Part shown: piece by piece, positions 10,701 through 17,792 of the stretch | Layout of the letters: each line of letters opens with the position of its first letter | Numbering within the stretch: the first letter of the stretch is position 1 | Source: Paenibacillus tianjinensis | GTDB lineage: Bacteria; Bacillota; Bacilli; Paenibacillales; Paenibacillaceae | DNA: 64,000 bases | Direction of reading: 5' to 3' | NCBI RefSeq assembly: GCF_017086365.1 | Contig: NZ_CP070969.1 | Location: 1,922,001 to 1,986,000, forward strand | Translations under genes and position numbers: made by a program | The notes under the pieces: generated by a model | Told to the model about the DNA's origin: nothing | Databases searched by the model: none | Seen by the model: only the letters and a program-made list of their open reading frames with translations

Positions 10701-12419
10701 CCAGTTATCTATTACGGGGAAGAGCTTGGCCGTTCCGGCAGCAACGCAGGAGATATGGCCAAGGGAGAGTTCAGCGAGAACCGCGGAGATATGCCGTGGG
10801 ATCAGCTGACAGCGGAGCAGGGGCTTCATGATCATTATCAGAAGCTGCTGAACATCCGGGCCCAGTATTCCAAAGTGTTCTCCAAAGGCACACGCTCGAA
10901 GCTGGCCGGTTCGGATGACCTGGGATACCTTGCTTTCAATAAGCAGTACGGAACCGAAAATGTGGTTACGGTTATTAATACGGGAAAAGATGCTTTGACG
11001 GTGAGTATACCGGTGCCGTTTGTCGCAGCTGCAGTTGTAAAAGATGAATACAGCGGCAAAACGTATACGGTATCCGGTGATCAGAAGGTGAGTATTAATC
11101 TTCCGGGCAGAGATGGAGGCGGAACAGTAATTCTGGCAGCAGTGCCTGAAGTGAAACCGACGCCAACACCAACACCAACGCCAACGCCAACGCCGAAACC
11201 GACTGCAACAGCAACAGCAACAGCAATACCAACACCAACACCAACACCAACACCAACATCAGTAACACTTCCGGGATCTATCCCCAGTTCCGTACCTGCG
11301 GCAACACCTGCTGCCGGCACACAAACAATTAGTCTAGACAGTCTAAAAGCCGGCAAGGACGGGAAGGTTACAATAGCTGTTGCTGCATCCGCAACGTCGG
11401 TATTGCTGCCGATTCAGGCTGCTGCAGCACTCGGCACGAATGATCTCGTTCTGCACATGGGAGAGGTCGCTGTGACTTTGCCTAACGAAGTATTGCTTAA
11501 ACTTCAAGGCTCACTTAGCGGATCAGATGCGGAAGGCGCGCAGATTCTATTCGGCACAACCCCGCTTCAAGAGAATGCAGTGAATTCTCTGTTGAGCGGA
11601 CTGAACAAGGATAATACCCGCGTAACCACGGCATCAAAAGTATATGATTTCTCGCTGTTCATGCTTAAAAAGGACGGCACACGCATTCCGGTAACTGCAT
11701 TTGCAGCTCCGGTTGAGCTTACCCTTAAGTTCAGCGGAAATGTAAATACAGAGTTACTTGGAGTTTACTTTGTAGGTGATAATAACCTACTTGAGTATGT
11801 GGGCGGAACTGTGAACGGGGATCAAATTACAGCAGAGGTATCGCATTTCAGTAAATACGCGGCACTTGAGCTGAATAAGTCCTTTGAGGACGTTCCTGCT
11901 CTGCATTGGGCAGCTCAAGCGGTTAAATCGCTCAGTGCGAAACAAATTGTAACAGGTGTGACGGCATCCGAATTCAAACCGGATGTAAGTGTCACCCGTG
12001 CGGAATTTACCGCTCTGCTGATTCGTGCACTGGGAATCAAAGCGGAAGGGCAAGCTTCATTCAGCGATGTCAGTGGAGATGCCTGGTATGCTTCTTATGT
12101 GGCGGCAGCTGTCAGCCAAGGTATTGTTTCCGGACGCAGCGCTGATGTCTTTGCTCCGAATGCTGCGATCAGCCGCGAGGAAATGGCGGTCATGGTGATC
12201 CGTGCGCTGGAAGTGAAGCAGGGTAAGAAAACAAACCCTGGCTCCTCACCTGCGGCGTTCGCGGATGCCGGCACCATCAGTTCATGGGCAGCAGACTATG
12301 TAAACACTGCGGCTGAGCTTGGGCTGATACAGGGCAGAGAGAACAAGCGATTTGCGCCTAAGGCAATGATGACACGCGCGGAAAGCGCACAGGTTATTTA
12401 CAAATTGCTGGCTGAATAA
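4725..12419 (+). CDS. Giant surface amylase-pullulanase with two GH13 domains and SLH anchor
   Basis: An extracellular enzyme of 2564 aa that should cut both alpha-1,6 and alpha-1,4 links of starch and pullulan. Order: signal peptide (1-33, cut near VQA/A); two X25-like domains (about 36-140, 152-250); two CBM41-type domains (about 260-362, 370-478); CBM48-like domain (about 573-690); type I pullulanase GH13_14 with YNWGYDP at 794, nucleophile D908, acid/base E937 and D1028; Big_2-like domain (about 1268-1350); third CBM41 (about 1357-1465); second GH13 of alpha-amylase type from about 1660 with D1868, E1897 and D1963; Pro-Thr linker (2145-2180); unassigned domain; three SLH repeats (2386-2564). 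Both catalytic triads look intact. Start: GGGGGG site before the ATG. The gene has its own promoter, cre-like site and operator. Confidence 0.95.
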   Translation: MKLALWSKKAFAVSMIIVLVCSYFSFPASKVQAAATKAFLVGTLQSELSTEANPTNDWNPAATVTEMTYTDNGTYKFSGLLPAGTYEYKVALNGTWDESYGFSSYTNPSGKDNGGNIVLTLAAETTVTFYYNDITKKIADSTYYTPLAQDKLPRLVGSLQTELGDTSDNSAADAKTVLADTNFDNVYENRVNLPKGEYSYKIVVPGATPADDKSYPDADLTLSLPADLPVTFQYNALDHGVSAKFTAPANPGTVKPVAEGSIRIHYSRTAGDYSDQGLWLWDDVAAGSAGWPSGATAFPEGQTDSYGAYVDIPLKTGAKKVSFLVVNRVNEAKDGGNKTFLINTPQTNEIWIKQGSDMVTPYEPVSLPANTVRIHYVRTDSKQSDYGLWLWDDVAKAPSTWPSDAVPFAAEHVDRFGAYADITLKDNAKKLGFLVVKPSNGDKDGGDKAFSLLDRYNQLWIKEGDNNVYVSPFGEQPVGLVSAEVLSASKILLGFTLTDGLDAAALKSAITVKDKEGTTVPVSAVKITSTTSIEVDTAAFDLEKAPLSVTYSGKTVSASSGWRMLDEMYNYTGDDLGATYHAADKSATLKLWAPMASSVVANVYNKSNSAEVVGRVSLTKGEQGVWSAELKASDITGVSGEQDVRGYYYQYEVTNNGVMKHVLDPYAKSMAVFTVDTTGAAGADGDTVGKAAIVDLSRTNPDSYHAADIAGYEKREDAVIYEVHLRDFTSDVSIESSLNGERWGSYAAFAKKLDYIKSLGVTHIQLLPVMAWYYGDETKMGQRESDYSAQNNEYNWGYDPQSYFSPDGAYSQNPADPEERIKELKGLIDAVHEAGMGVILDVVYTHMAKKEFLNDIVPNYYAFQDAGGNFIGGFGNNLATNHKMAEKLMVDSVKYWFSEYKIDGMRWDMMGDATQDAVQAAYDAAAAINPKALFIGEGWVTFGGAASDPSLAGKGADQQWMDQTDSVGVFSDEFRNELKSGYGSEGEPRFITGGARSISTILNNIKAQPSNIPADDPGDVVPYIEAHDNLTLHDVIVQSIKKDPAIPENELEIQKRIRLGNTLELTSQGTAFLQAGQEYGRTKQWLGTGVPEQKYTEMKDAAGKSFGYFIHDSYDSSDAINHFDWAKVTDEVSFPVQNTTKDYTAGLIELRRSTDAFRLGDKSMVDSNVSLIQAPEVKATDLVIGYKNKATDGTGIYYVFVNGDDKARTLSLSEDLTGGVVLADNDEAGVTAIPAEDQSGFTLTSSSITIQPLTAVIIKMDAAAVVLTSLEADSADYSLQIGTTHQSAVYAKYDDGSKRNITNAAVYVSDKPDVAAVNSKGVVTGIKAGTATITISYGGRSAAVTVKVVKEAVDNKRYVEFTYVRPDKDYTDWNIWVWNTGAKNDQIDFTTFKDGKASVLIEVAQNATSVGFVLRKGTDWNTGKQDYPDDRVIPLTAGEQFTKVIVTSQVKELDIKPFISGLVMKDGTITFMYRDDALFRSGNQADIEQAVVKVNGTEYPLVYDAANEWFTYVLTGVKEGTYKYTFLITKDGVTEELSDPKNTVNGESAVIYHNPDVTITATVQPQAVTSNENAVVTVKAASAEAVSYKEGFMDLTALGGPAKVKLDMELLKQTIAVKDTVTAGTKTIPITLIDQYGNSHTGNTAVEVKARTYTGAKLDFDWDEARIYFALTDRFADGDLTNNENVDKTHLEAYHGGDFQGMIDKLDYLQELGINTLWISPIVDNIDFNKGIDFGGTQYAYHGYWAKDFTQLDEHLGDMATFKQLIEKAHDKGIKIMVDVVLNHAGYGLEAGDSYEGVTAEDKARFDGMLRTDNVSADTDPVKGELAGLPDFKTEDPAVRQQIIDWQTGWLGNARTDRGDTIDYFRVDTVKHVESTTWKAFKNALTVIDPSFKLVGEYYGGTIDSDGGNLQSGQMDALLDFGFKNAAKIFTDGKITDVDAYLQDRESKLDNTKTMAQFLSSHDENGFLSDYVDGDQGKLMIAAALQITAKGQPVIYYGEELGRSGSNAGDMAKGEFSENRGDMPWDQLTAEQGLHDHYQKLLNIRAQYSKVFSKGTRSKLAGSDDLGYLAFNKQYGTENVVTVINTGKDALTVSIPVPFVAAAVVKDEYSGKTYTVSGDQKVSINLPGRDGGGTVILAAVPEVKPTPTPTPTPTPTPKPTATATATAIPTPTPTPTPTSVTLPGSIPSSVPAATPAAGTQTISLDSLKAGKDGKVTIAVAASATSVLLPIQAAAALGTNDLVLHMGEVAVTLPNEVLLKLQGSLSGSDAEGAQILFGTTPLQENAVNSLLSGLNKDNTRVTTASKVYDFSLFMLKKDGTRIPVTAFAAPVELTLKFSGNVNTELLGVYFVGDNNLLEYVGGTVNGDQITAEVSHFSKYAALELNKSFEDVPALHWAAQAVKSLSAKQIVTGVTASEFKPDVSVTRAEFTALLIRALGIKAEGQASFSDVSGDAWYASYVAAAVSQGIVSGRSADVFAPNAAISREEMAVMVIRALEVKQGKKTNPGSSPAAFADAGTISSWAADYVNTAAELGLIQGRENKRFAPKAMMTRAESAQVIYKLLAE

Positions 12420-12435
12420 ATTCCCGTTTAACGCT

Positions 12436-12473
12436 AAACGGCACTCTTCATCAAAGTGAAGAGTGCCGTTTTT
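12436..12473. terminator. Bidirectional terminator between convergent amylase genes
   Basis: The perfect 15-bp stem AAACGGCACTCTTCA / TGAAGAGTGCCGTTT has a 6-base loop and is followed by TTT on the plus strand. It sits between the ends of the two convergent glycosidase genes. Confidence 0.85.
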
Positions 12474-12496
12474 GTGTTCTTATTTGCTAAGAGAGA

Positions 12497-14242
12497 TTAC
12501 AGCATTGCTTTAATGGCGGTATATCCATACGCCGGAAGCTTAAGGGTGAGTTTGCCCCGCTCAGCCCGCAGGGAATCGCCGCTGAACAGATCCTGCCAAT
12601 CCCGCTCTTCTACATCGAGCCGGAAGGTCTGGGCGGTCTCTTCCGTATTCATGAGAACGATGATTACTTCATCGCCCATGCTGCGTTCAAAGGCGAGCTT
12701 GCTGCCGTCCCGGCCGGCTTCAAGGAACTTGAAGGAGCCGCTGCGCAGTGCAGGGTGATTTCCGCGGATTTCAATCAGCTTGCGGTAGAAGCTGAACAGG
12801 TCATGATCCTGCTTCGCGGGATCCCATTCCATGCATTTGCGGCAGCCCGGATCATTCTCTCCGTCCATACCGAATTCATCTCCGTAGTAGATGCAAGGCG
12901 TGCCCATAAAGGTGAACTGGAACAGCACAGCCAGCTTGAATTTCTTTTTGTCGCCGCCGGCAAGGGTTAAGAGACGTGCCGTATCATGGCTGTCCAGCAG
13001 GTTGAAGGCCACTTCGCTGGCTTGCAGCGGATAGCGGGACAGCTGTTTGCCAATTGCATTGGCGAAGCCTTCCGCATCAAGCGCGCTGTTGACGAAGAAA
13101 TCAAGTACGGCATCCGTGAACGGGTAGTTCATCACGGCGTCGAATTTATCGCCTTCCAGCCAAGGAGCAGACTCATGCCAGATTTCGCCAAGAATATAGG
13201 CTTCCGGATTGGCGTTCTTCACGACCTTGCGGAATTCACGCCAGAAGCCGTGATCTACTTCGTTGGCTACATCCAGGCGCCATCCGTCGATACCGACCTC
13301 TTTGATCCAGTATTCTGCAACCTTCAGGAGATATTCTTTTACTTCAGGGTTCTCTGTGTTAAGTTTCGGCATATGCGGCTCAAACGAAAAAGCATCATAG
13401 TTAGGAATGTTATCCACTACCTGAAGCGGGAATTCACGGACATGGAACCAGTCTTTGTAGCGGGAGTTCTCCCCATGCTCGAGCACATCCAGGAACGGGG
13501 CGAAGGTTCTGCCGGAATGGTTAAATACGGCATCCAGCAGCACGCGGATCCCACGTTCATGGCAGGCGTCGACGAGCTTTTTGAGGGTCTGCACATCACC
13601 GAAATGAGGATCAACCTTCATATAATCTTCGGTGTCGTACTTATGGTTCGTAGTCCCGGCAAAAATAGGTGTGAAATAGATCCCGGTAATCCCGAGCTCT
13701 GTCAGATGATCCAAGTGATCTATAACACCCTGCAGGTCGCCGCCGAAGAAATTCTCAGGTGTAGGGGTTCCGCCCCATGGCTGCACATTCTCCGGGTTCA
13801 GGCTGGCATCCCCGTTAGCAAAACGCTCGGGAAAGATTTGATAAAAGACAGCATCCTTAACCCAGGCCGGAGGGGTGAAGACATCCCCGCGGTTGATGTA
13901 AGGGAATTCGAAGAGGCGGTTTGGATTTAATGGGCGTTCAGTTTGGAAATCGCTTTCTGTCATCCAGATTCGCTCGTGGCCCTTTTGCAGCAGGAAGCCG
14001 TATTTAAGCCGGCGGTACAAGGGAACAGATTCACACTCCCAGTAATCGAACATCGCATCGCTCGTAAAAAGCTTCATCGGGATCAGTTCTTTCGTAGTGT
14101 CCCATGCATATTTATCCCCGGCCCAGGCAAATACTTCTGTTAGATCACCTTTTTTGGCGCGCAGGCGAAGATGGATGGTTTCGTAATCGTAGGCATAAGA
14201 CCAATTTAAGCGCGGGCGGTGATATACTGCTTCAAGCAACAT
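12497..14242 (-). CDS. Cyclomaltodextrinase / neopullulanase / maltogenic amylase (GH13_20)
   Basis: A cytosolic 581-aa glycosidase that hydrolyses imported maltodextrins or cyclodextrins. There is no signal peptide. The N-terminal ~125 residues resemble CBM34 (AVYHRPRLNWSYAYD). The (beta/alpha)8 domain carries the GH13 residues D324 (WRLDVANEVDH), E353 (LGEIWHES) and D420 (LLDSHDT); length and VANEVDH fit subfamily 20. The start MLLEAVYHRP at 14242 has TTAGGAGGAAT upstream; a start 12 codons earlier lies inside the repeat element. A minus-strand promoter TTGAAT-17-TATAAT at 14587-14615 and a LacI-type box at 14625 precede it. The exact substrate preference cannot be read from sequence. Confidence 0.93.
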   Translation of the reverse strand: MLLEAVYHRPRLNWSYAYDYETIHLRLRAKKGDLTEVFAWAGDKYAWDTTKELIPMKLFTSDAMFDYWECESVPLYRRLKYGFLLQKGHERIWMTESDFQTERPLNPNRLFEFPYINRGDVFTPPAWVKDAVFYQIFPERFANGDASLNPENVQPWGGTPTPENFFGGDLQGVIDHLDHLTELGITGIYFTPIFAGTTNHKYDTEDYMKVDPHFGDVQTLKKLVDACHERGIRVLLDAVFNHSGRTFAPFLDVLEHGENSRYKDWFHVREFPLQVVDNIPNYDAFSFEPHMPKLNTENPEVKEYLLKVAEYWIKEVGIDGWRLDVANEVDHGFWREFRKVVKNANPEAYILGEIWHESAPWLEGDKFDAVMNYPFTDAVLDFFVNSALDAEGFANAIGKQLSRYPLQASEVAFNLLDSHDTARLLTLAGGDKKKFKLAVLFQFTFMGTPCIYYGDEFGMDGENDPGCRKCMEWDPAKQDHDLFSFYRKLIEIRGNHPALRSGSFKFLEAGRDGSKLAFERSMGDEVIIVLMNTEETAQTFRLDVEERDWQDLFSGDSLRAERGKLTLKLPAYGYTAIKAML

Positions 14243-14257
14243 GATAATTCCTCCTAA

Positions 14258-14340
14258 AAGTTTTGTTAGCACATGCATTCTCGACTAGTCATCGGGCAAA
14301 ACTCGCATCGGAAGCATACACTAAAGTTTTGTGAGCATTT
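14258..14340 (-). repeat. Copy of the start-proximal repeat before the GH13_20 gene
   Basis: One unit (14258-14322) begins AAGTTTTGTTAGCACATGC and ends CGGAAGCATACACT, followed by the start of a second, AAAGTTTTGTGAGCATTTT (14322-14340). It shares AAGTTTTGTGAGCAT, GCAAAACTCGCATCGGAAGCAT-type sequence and the position next to AGGAGG with the array before pgmB. Confidence 0.75.
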
Positions 14341-14586
14341 TCACCAAATAGAGATATAAGGATGAAATGGCGCTGAAATGGAAGCCTTGCCAGACAAAGC
14401 ACTGGCTTTGTGCCACATTTGCACACATTGAACCTGAAATCCGCCCACAGCAAAAAGGCACAACCTAACGAAAAGCGTGTCCGAGGTTGTCCCTGATCAG
14501 TAACATTGCCTTTTAATTATATAAGAACAAGGGGCTATGCTTCGATTGTTTGCTGTAGGCAGGACTGGCTGCTCATAATGGTTTGG

Positions 14587-14615
14587 ATTATAGCACGGAA
14601 TATTTGGTCATTCAA
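14587..14615 (-). promoter_or_regulatory. SigmaA promoter of the GH13_20 gene
   Basis: Minus strand TTGAAT (14610-14615), 17-bp spacer, TATAAT (14587-14592). The transcript would have a leader of about 340 nt ending in the repeat element. Confidence 0.6.
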
Positions 14616-14841
14616 TACTATTGTACAAACCATTGCACAAATCTTCACAAGCGATAAGTTGGTTTGAAAAATGGGAAACCGGTACCTTCACCCTCAATTT
14701 TAAGATAAAGTACAGGGTTAGTGGTAAATAAGTATTCATTTTTGCATAAAAGCATGAGTAAATAAGAGTAATTATGTGAAAAATGAAGATATGTATCGGT
14801 TATATGATTTTTTTTGCGAAATATGGCCGAATACACTATGT

Positions 14842-14878
14842 GCAAACGTTTTAACAATTAACCTGACTGTTGTATTAT
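14842..14878 (+). promoter_or_regulatory. malE promoter with overlapping LacI-type box
   Basis: TTAACA (14851-14856), 16-bp spacer and TATTAT (14873-14878). The box GCAAACGTTTTA (14842-14853) overlaps the -35, and a second box GAAATCGTTTGC (14966-14977, 10 of 12 matches) lies in the leader. GAAGCGCTTTCT at 14891 is cre-like. Repression plus catabolite control is inferred. Confidence 0.6.
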
Positions 14879-15040
14879 GAATTTAGGAATGAAGCGCTTT
14901 CTAGAACTTGTTGAAGCGTATTCAGATGGATGGTTCGTATATAGTCACATTTTTTTAGATCCTCTGAAATCGTTTGCGCATGTTCTGCAGCATCATCTTA
15001 AGCACAAAGTGATATACAAAATCGGGAGGGGTTATCTGTA

Positions 15041-16372
15041 ATGAAAATGAGAAAATGGATGATGGTCACGGCTGTTGCCGCAATGGCTACATCGCTGGCA
15101 GCATGCGGGGGTAACAACAACACAAATGGCGGTAACGCTGCAGCGACGAATGCTCCGTCAGAAAGCACAGCACCGGCTGAAAACAACGGTGGAGAAAACA
15201 CTGGCGCTGAAACCGCACAAATCACCCCAGAGGATGGCGCATCTTTGGTAGTATGGGAAAGTAAGGAAGAAAGAGCTTTCACAGACGAGATTGCCAAGGA
15301 ATTCACCGAAAAATACAATGTACCGGTGAAAGTTGAAGAGTTGTCCCCAGTTGAGCAAGTCACCAAGCTGTCCCAAGACGGTCCTTCCGGCTTGGCTGCA
15401 GACGTTATTCTGATCCCACATGACAACCTGGGCAGAGCTGCAAGTGCACAACTTTTGCTTCCAAACGACGTGTTTGAACAAGAAACCGTAAAGAACAATA
15501 CGGAAGCTTCGATCATCGGTGCTAGTTATGACGGCATGCTGTACGGATATCCGCGTGCTGCTGAAACTTACGCTCTGTATTACAATAAGTCACTTGTTAC
15601 TGAAGCGCCTAAGAGCTTTGATGATGTAATCGCCTTCGGCAAAACTTTCACCGACAAACCAAAAAATAAATATGGAATCATGTGGGAAGTCGGCAACATG
15701 TATTTCGACTATCCGTTCATCGCTTCCAACGGCGGTTATATCTTCGGGGATAACGGCACAAACAAAGATGATATCGGGATCAATACCGACGGTGCTATCC
15801 AAGGCTTGGCTGAATTTAAGAAACTGAAAGAAATTCTTCCAATCAACAGCGGCGATATTAACCCGGATATTAAGCGCAGTCTCTTCAACTCCGGCGATGT
15901 AGCAATGGATATCAACGGACCTTGGGAACTGGCTGGTTACAAAACAGCACTGGGTGACAACCTGGGGCTTGCGCCACTGCCGACTATCGGCGGCAAGACG
16001 GCTATCTCGTTTGCAGGCTTCAAGATCTTTGCGGTTAATGCATATACCCAATATCCAAATGCCGCTAAGCTGTATGCTGAGTTCGCATCCGGCAAGGATG
16101 CCCAGCTTAAGCTGAACAAACTGGTAGGATCGATCCCTACCAACCTGGAAGCTTTGGAAGATCCGCAAATCAAGGATGACCCTTATGTATCCGCATTTGC
16201 TGAACAAGCTAAAAACTCTCAGCCAATGCCATCAATCCCAGAAATGGGGAACGTATGGTCTCCTGTCAACGCAGCTCTTCCGGAAATCTGGGATAAAGGC
16301 GTAGACCCTAAGACTGCAATGGACAAAGCAGCCCAACAGATCAAAGATCTGAACAATGGCGCTTCACAATAA
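15041..16372 (+). CDS. malE: Maltodextrin ABC transporter substrate-binding lipoprotein
   Basis: An extracellular solute-binding lipoprotein of 443 aa that would deliver maltose/maltodextrins to the permeases encoded next. The lipoprotein signal peptide ends at LAAC (C22), followed by an Asn/Gly/Ala/Glu-rich linker to about residue 65. The mature part has the family-1 binding-protein pattern (SLVVWESKEERAFTDEIAKEF, MDINGPWELAGYK). The ATG at 15041 follows GGGAGGGG. It is separated from malF by a GC-rich hairpin that may set its expression above the permeases. No ATPase gene is present in this operon, as in Bacillus mdxEFG, where a shared MsmX-type ATPase serves; that point is inference here. 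Confidence 0.92.
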   Translation: MKMRKWMMVTAVAAMATSLAACGGNNNTNGGNAAATNAPSESTAPAENNGGENTGAETAQITPEDGASLVVWESKEERAFTDEIAKEFTEKYNVPVKVEELSPVEQVTKLSQDGPSGLAADVILIPHDNLGRAASAQLLLPNDVFEQETVKNNTEASIIGASYDGMLYGYPRAAETYALYYNKSLVTEAPKSFDDVIAFGKTFTDKPKNKYGIMWEVGNMYFDYPFIASNGGYIFGDNGTNKDDIGINTDGAIQGLAEFKKLKEILPINSGDINPDIKRSLFNSGDVAMDINGPWELAGYKTALGDNLGLAPLPTIGGKTAISFAGFKIFAVNAYTQYPNAAKLYAEFASGKDAQLKLNKLVGSIPTNLEALEDPQIKDDPYVSAFAEQAKNSQPMPSIPEMGNVWSPVNAALPEIWDKGVDPKTAMDKAAQQIKDLNNGASQ

Positions 16373-16416
16373 GCATCTGTAGGTCTTTTCCAACAGTATA
16401 TTTATGAAATCAAATT

Positions 16417-16440
16417 GCCCGCCGCCTGGTAGCGGCGGGC
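16417..16440 (+). promoter_or_regulatory. Hairpin between malE and malF
   Basis: GCCCGCCGC (16417-16425), a 6-base loop and GCGGCGGGC (16432-16440) form a perfect, all-GC 9-bp stem without a following T-run. It lies 45 bp after the malE stop. Such hairpins often protect the upstream message or damp transcription of the permease genes. Confidence 0.7.
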
Positions 16441-16478
16441 GATTCTCTGATTTCCCAGGAGAGGAGAACGGAAGGGAA

Positions 16479-17792
16479 ATGCAGCGACACCATACTAGAG
16501 CAACGATACTGTCTACATTGTTTATGGGATTGGGACAAATATATAACCGCCAATTTATCAAGGGTTTTATTTTTTTGATTGTAGAGGCATTAAGTTTAAC
16601 TTACTTTATTCAGAACCTGGGACGCGCGGTTTGGGGTATCGTTACCTTGGGCACGACCTCCCAACATTTTGAGAAGGTCAAAGGGATTGCCAAGCTCGTC
16701 AAAGGTGATCATTCTATATTTATTTTAATTCAGAGTTTGATTACCATCATATTCTTCGTTCTTTTTCTGATTGCATGGTATATGAACATTAGAGATGCTC
16801 GCAATACTGGGGCTGCGAGAGATGCAGGCCATACCCCAGGCAATTTTAAACAGAGCATCCGTTATATCCTCGATTATAAGTTTGCGCAGACCTTTCTTAT
16901 CCTGCCGTCTGTAGGCATTCTGTTATTCACAGTGATGCCGATCATCTTCATGGTCATGCTGGCGTTTACGAACTATTCTGCGCCTAACCATATGCCTCCA
17001 GCCAAGCTGGTAGACTGGGTTGGCTTCGAAACATTCCGCAGCTTACTGTTGCTTAAATCTTGGAGCCATACCTTCTACGGTGTACTTACTTGGACCATTA
17101 TTTGGGCGGTATTATCTACGGTTACCACCTATTTCGGCGGTATGCTGGTCGCGATGCTGATCAGCCAGCAAGGTGTTCGTTTTAAAGGCATCTGGAGAGC
17201 TATTCTGATTATTCCTTATGCCATCCCGCAGATGATCTCACTCCTGCTCATGCGCAACCTGTTCAACGGCCAGTTTGGTCCGATTAACCAATATCTTAAG
17301 TTTTTCGGGCTTGGCGGACTTCCCTGGCTAACGGATCCCTTCTGGGCCAAAGTAACGGTTATCGTGGTTAACATGTGGGTCGGTATTCCGGTATCTATGC
17401 TACTGATTATGGGGGTTCTGACAACCATTCCGCGCGATATGTATGAAGCGGCTGAAGTAGACGGGGCGACTAACTACCAGAAGTTCCGCATCATTACATT
17501 ACCTATGGTGCTGTTCTCAACAGCACCGACACTGATTGCCCAATTTGCAGGTAATATCAATAACTTTAATGCGATCTTCCTGTTAACGAACGGTAATCCT
17601 GTCAACGGGAATTATCAGTATGCAGGCTCCACCGACTTGCTCGTTACATGGCTCTACAAGCTTACGCTGGACCAGAATAAATACAGCATGGCATCTGCAG
17701 TCGGTATCATTATCTTCCTGATTGTGGCCACATTCTCGATATACAATTACCGGCGGACGAAATCATTCCAGGAGGAGGATATGATCCAATGA
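16479..17792 (+). CDS. malF: Maltodextrin ABC transporter permease, MalF type
   Basis: A 437-aa membrane permease. The first ~110 residues form an N-terminal extension with about three membrane segments, as in MdxF of Bacillus subtilis (about 435 aa). The binding-protein-dependent transport domain follows, with the EAA loop YEAAEVDGATNYQKFRIITLP that contacts the ATPase. The start MQRHHTRATIL at 16479 is chosen because an earlier ATG at 16404 would translate through the intergenic hairpin; GGAGAGGAG and GAAGGGA precede it. It overlaps malG by 4 bases (ATGA), indicating coupled translation. Confidence 0.92.
   Translation: MQRHHTRATILSTLFMGLGQIYNRQFIKGFIFLIVEALSLTYFIQNLGRAVWGIVTLGTTSQHFEKVKGIAKLVKGDHSIFILIQSLITIIFFVLFLIAWYMNIRDARNTGAARDAGHTPGNFKQSIRYILDYKFAQTFLILPSVGILLFTVMPIIFMVMLAFTNYSAPNHMPPAKLVDWVGFETFRSLLLLKSWSHTFYGVLTWTIIWAVLSTVTTYFGGMLVAMLISQQGVRFKGIWRAILIIPYAIPQMISLLLMRNLFNGQFGPINQYLKFFGLGGLPWLTDPFWAKVTVIVVNMWVGIPVSMLLIMGVLTTIPRDMYEAAEVDGATNYQKFRIITLPMVLFSTAPTLIAQFAGNINNFNAIFLLTNGNPVNGNYQYAGSTDLLVTWLYKLTLDQNKYSMASAVGIIIFLIVATFSIYNYRRTKSFQEEDMIQ

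Larger units (their letters stand above)
14341..15040. other. Divergent regulatory region between the GH13_20 gene and malE
   Basis: About 700 bp without a convincing gene; a possible 70-codon minus frame at 14645-14857 lacks a ribosome site. It holds a minus promoter TATAAT (14587-14592) / TTGAAT (14610-14615) for the GH13_20 gene, a LacI-type box ACAAACCATTGC (14625-14636), and on the plus side boxes at 14842-14853 and 14966-14977 flanking the malE promoter. Confidence 0.65.

Noticed and set aside
9882..10835. 317-codon minus frame inside the amylase-pullulanase gene
   Set aside because: Shadow of the second GH13 domain, whose catalytic residues are intact in the plus frame.
11154..11262. 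Short-period DNA repeat, considered as a tandem repeat or CRISPR-like array
   Set aside because: It encodes the Pro-Thr (and Ala-Thr) linker of the amylase-pullulanase; no spacers are present.
12986..13930. 314-codon plus frame opposite the GH13_20 gene
   Set aside because: Antisense shadow; the minus frame carries all GH13 catalytic motifs.
14645..14857. 70-codon minus frame in the malE upstream region
   Set aside because: No ribosome site, atypical codon use, and it overlaps promoter and operator elements.
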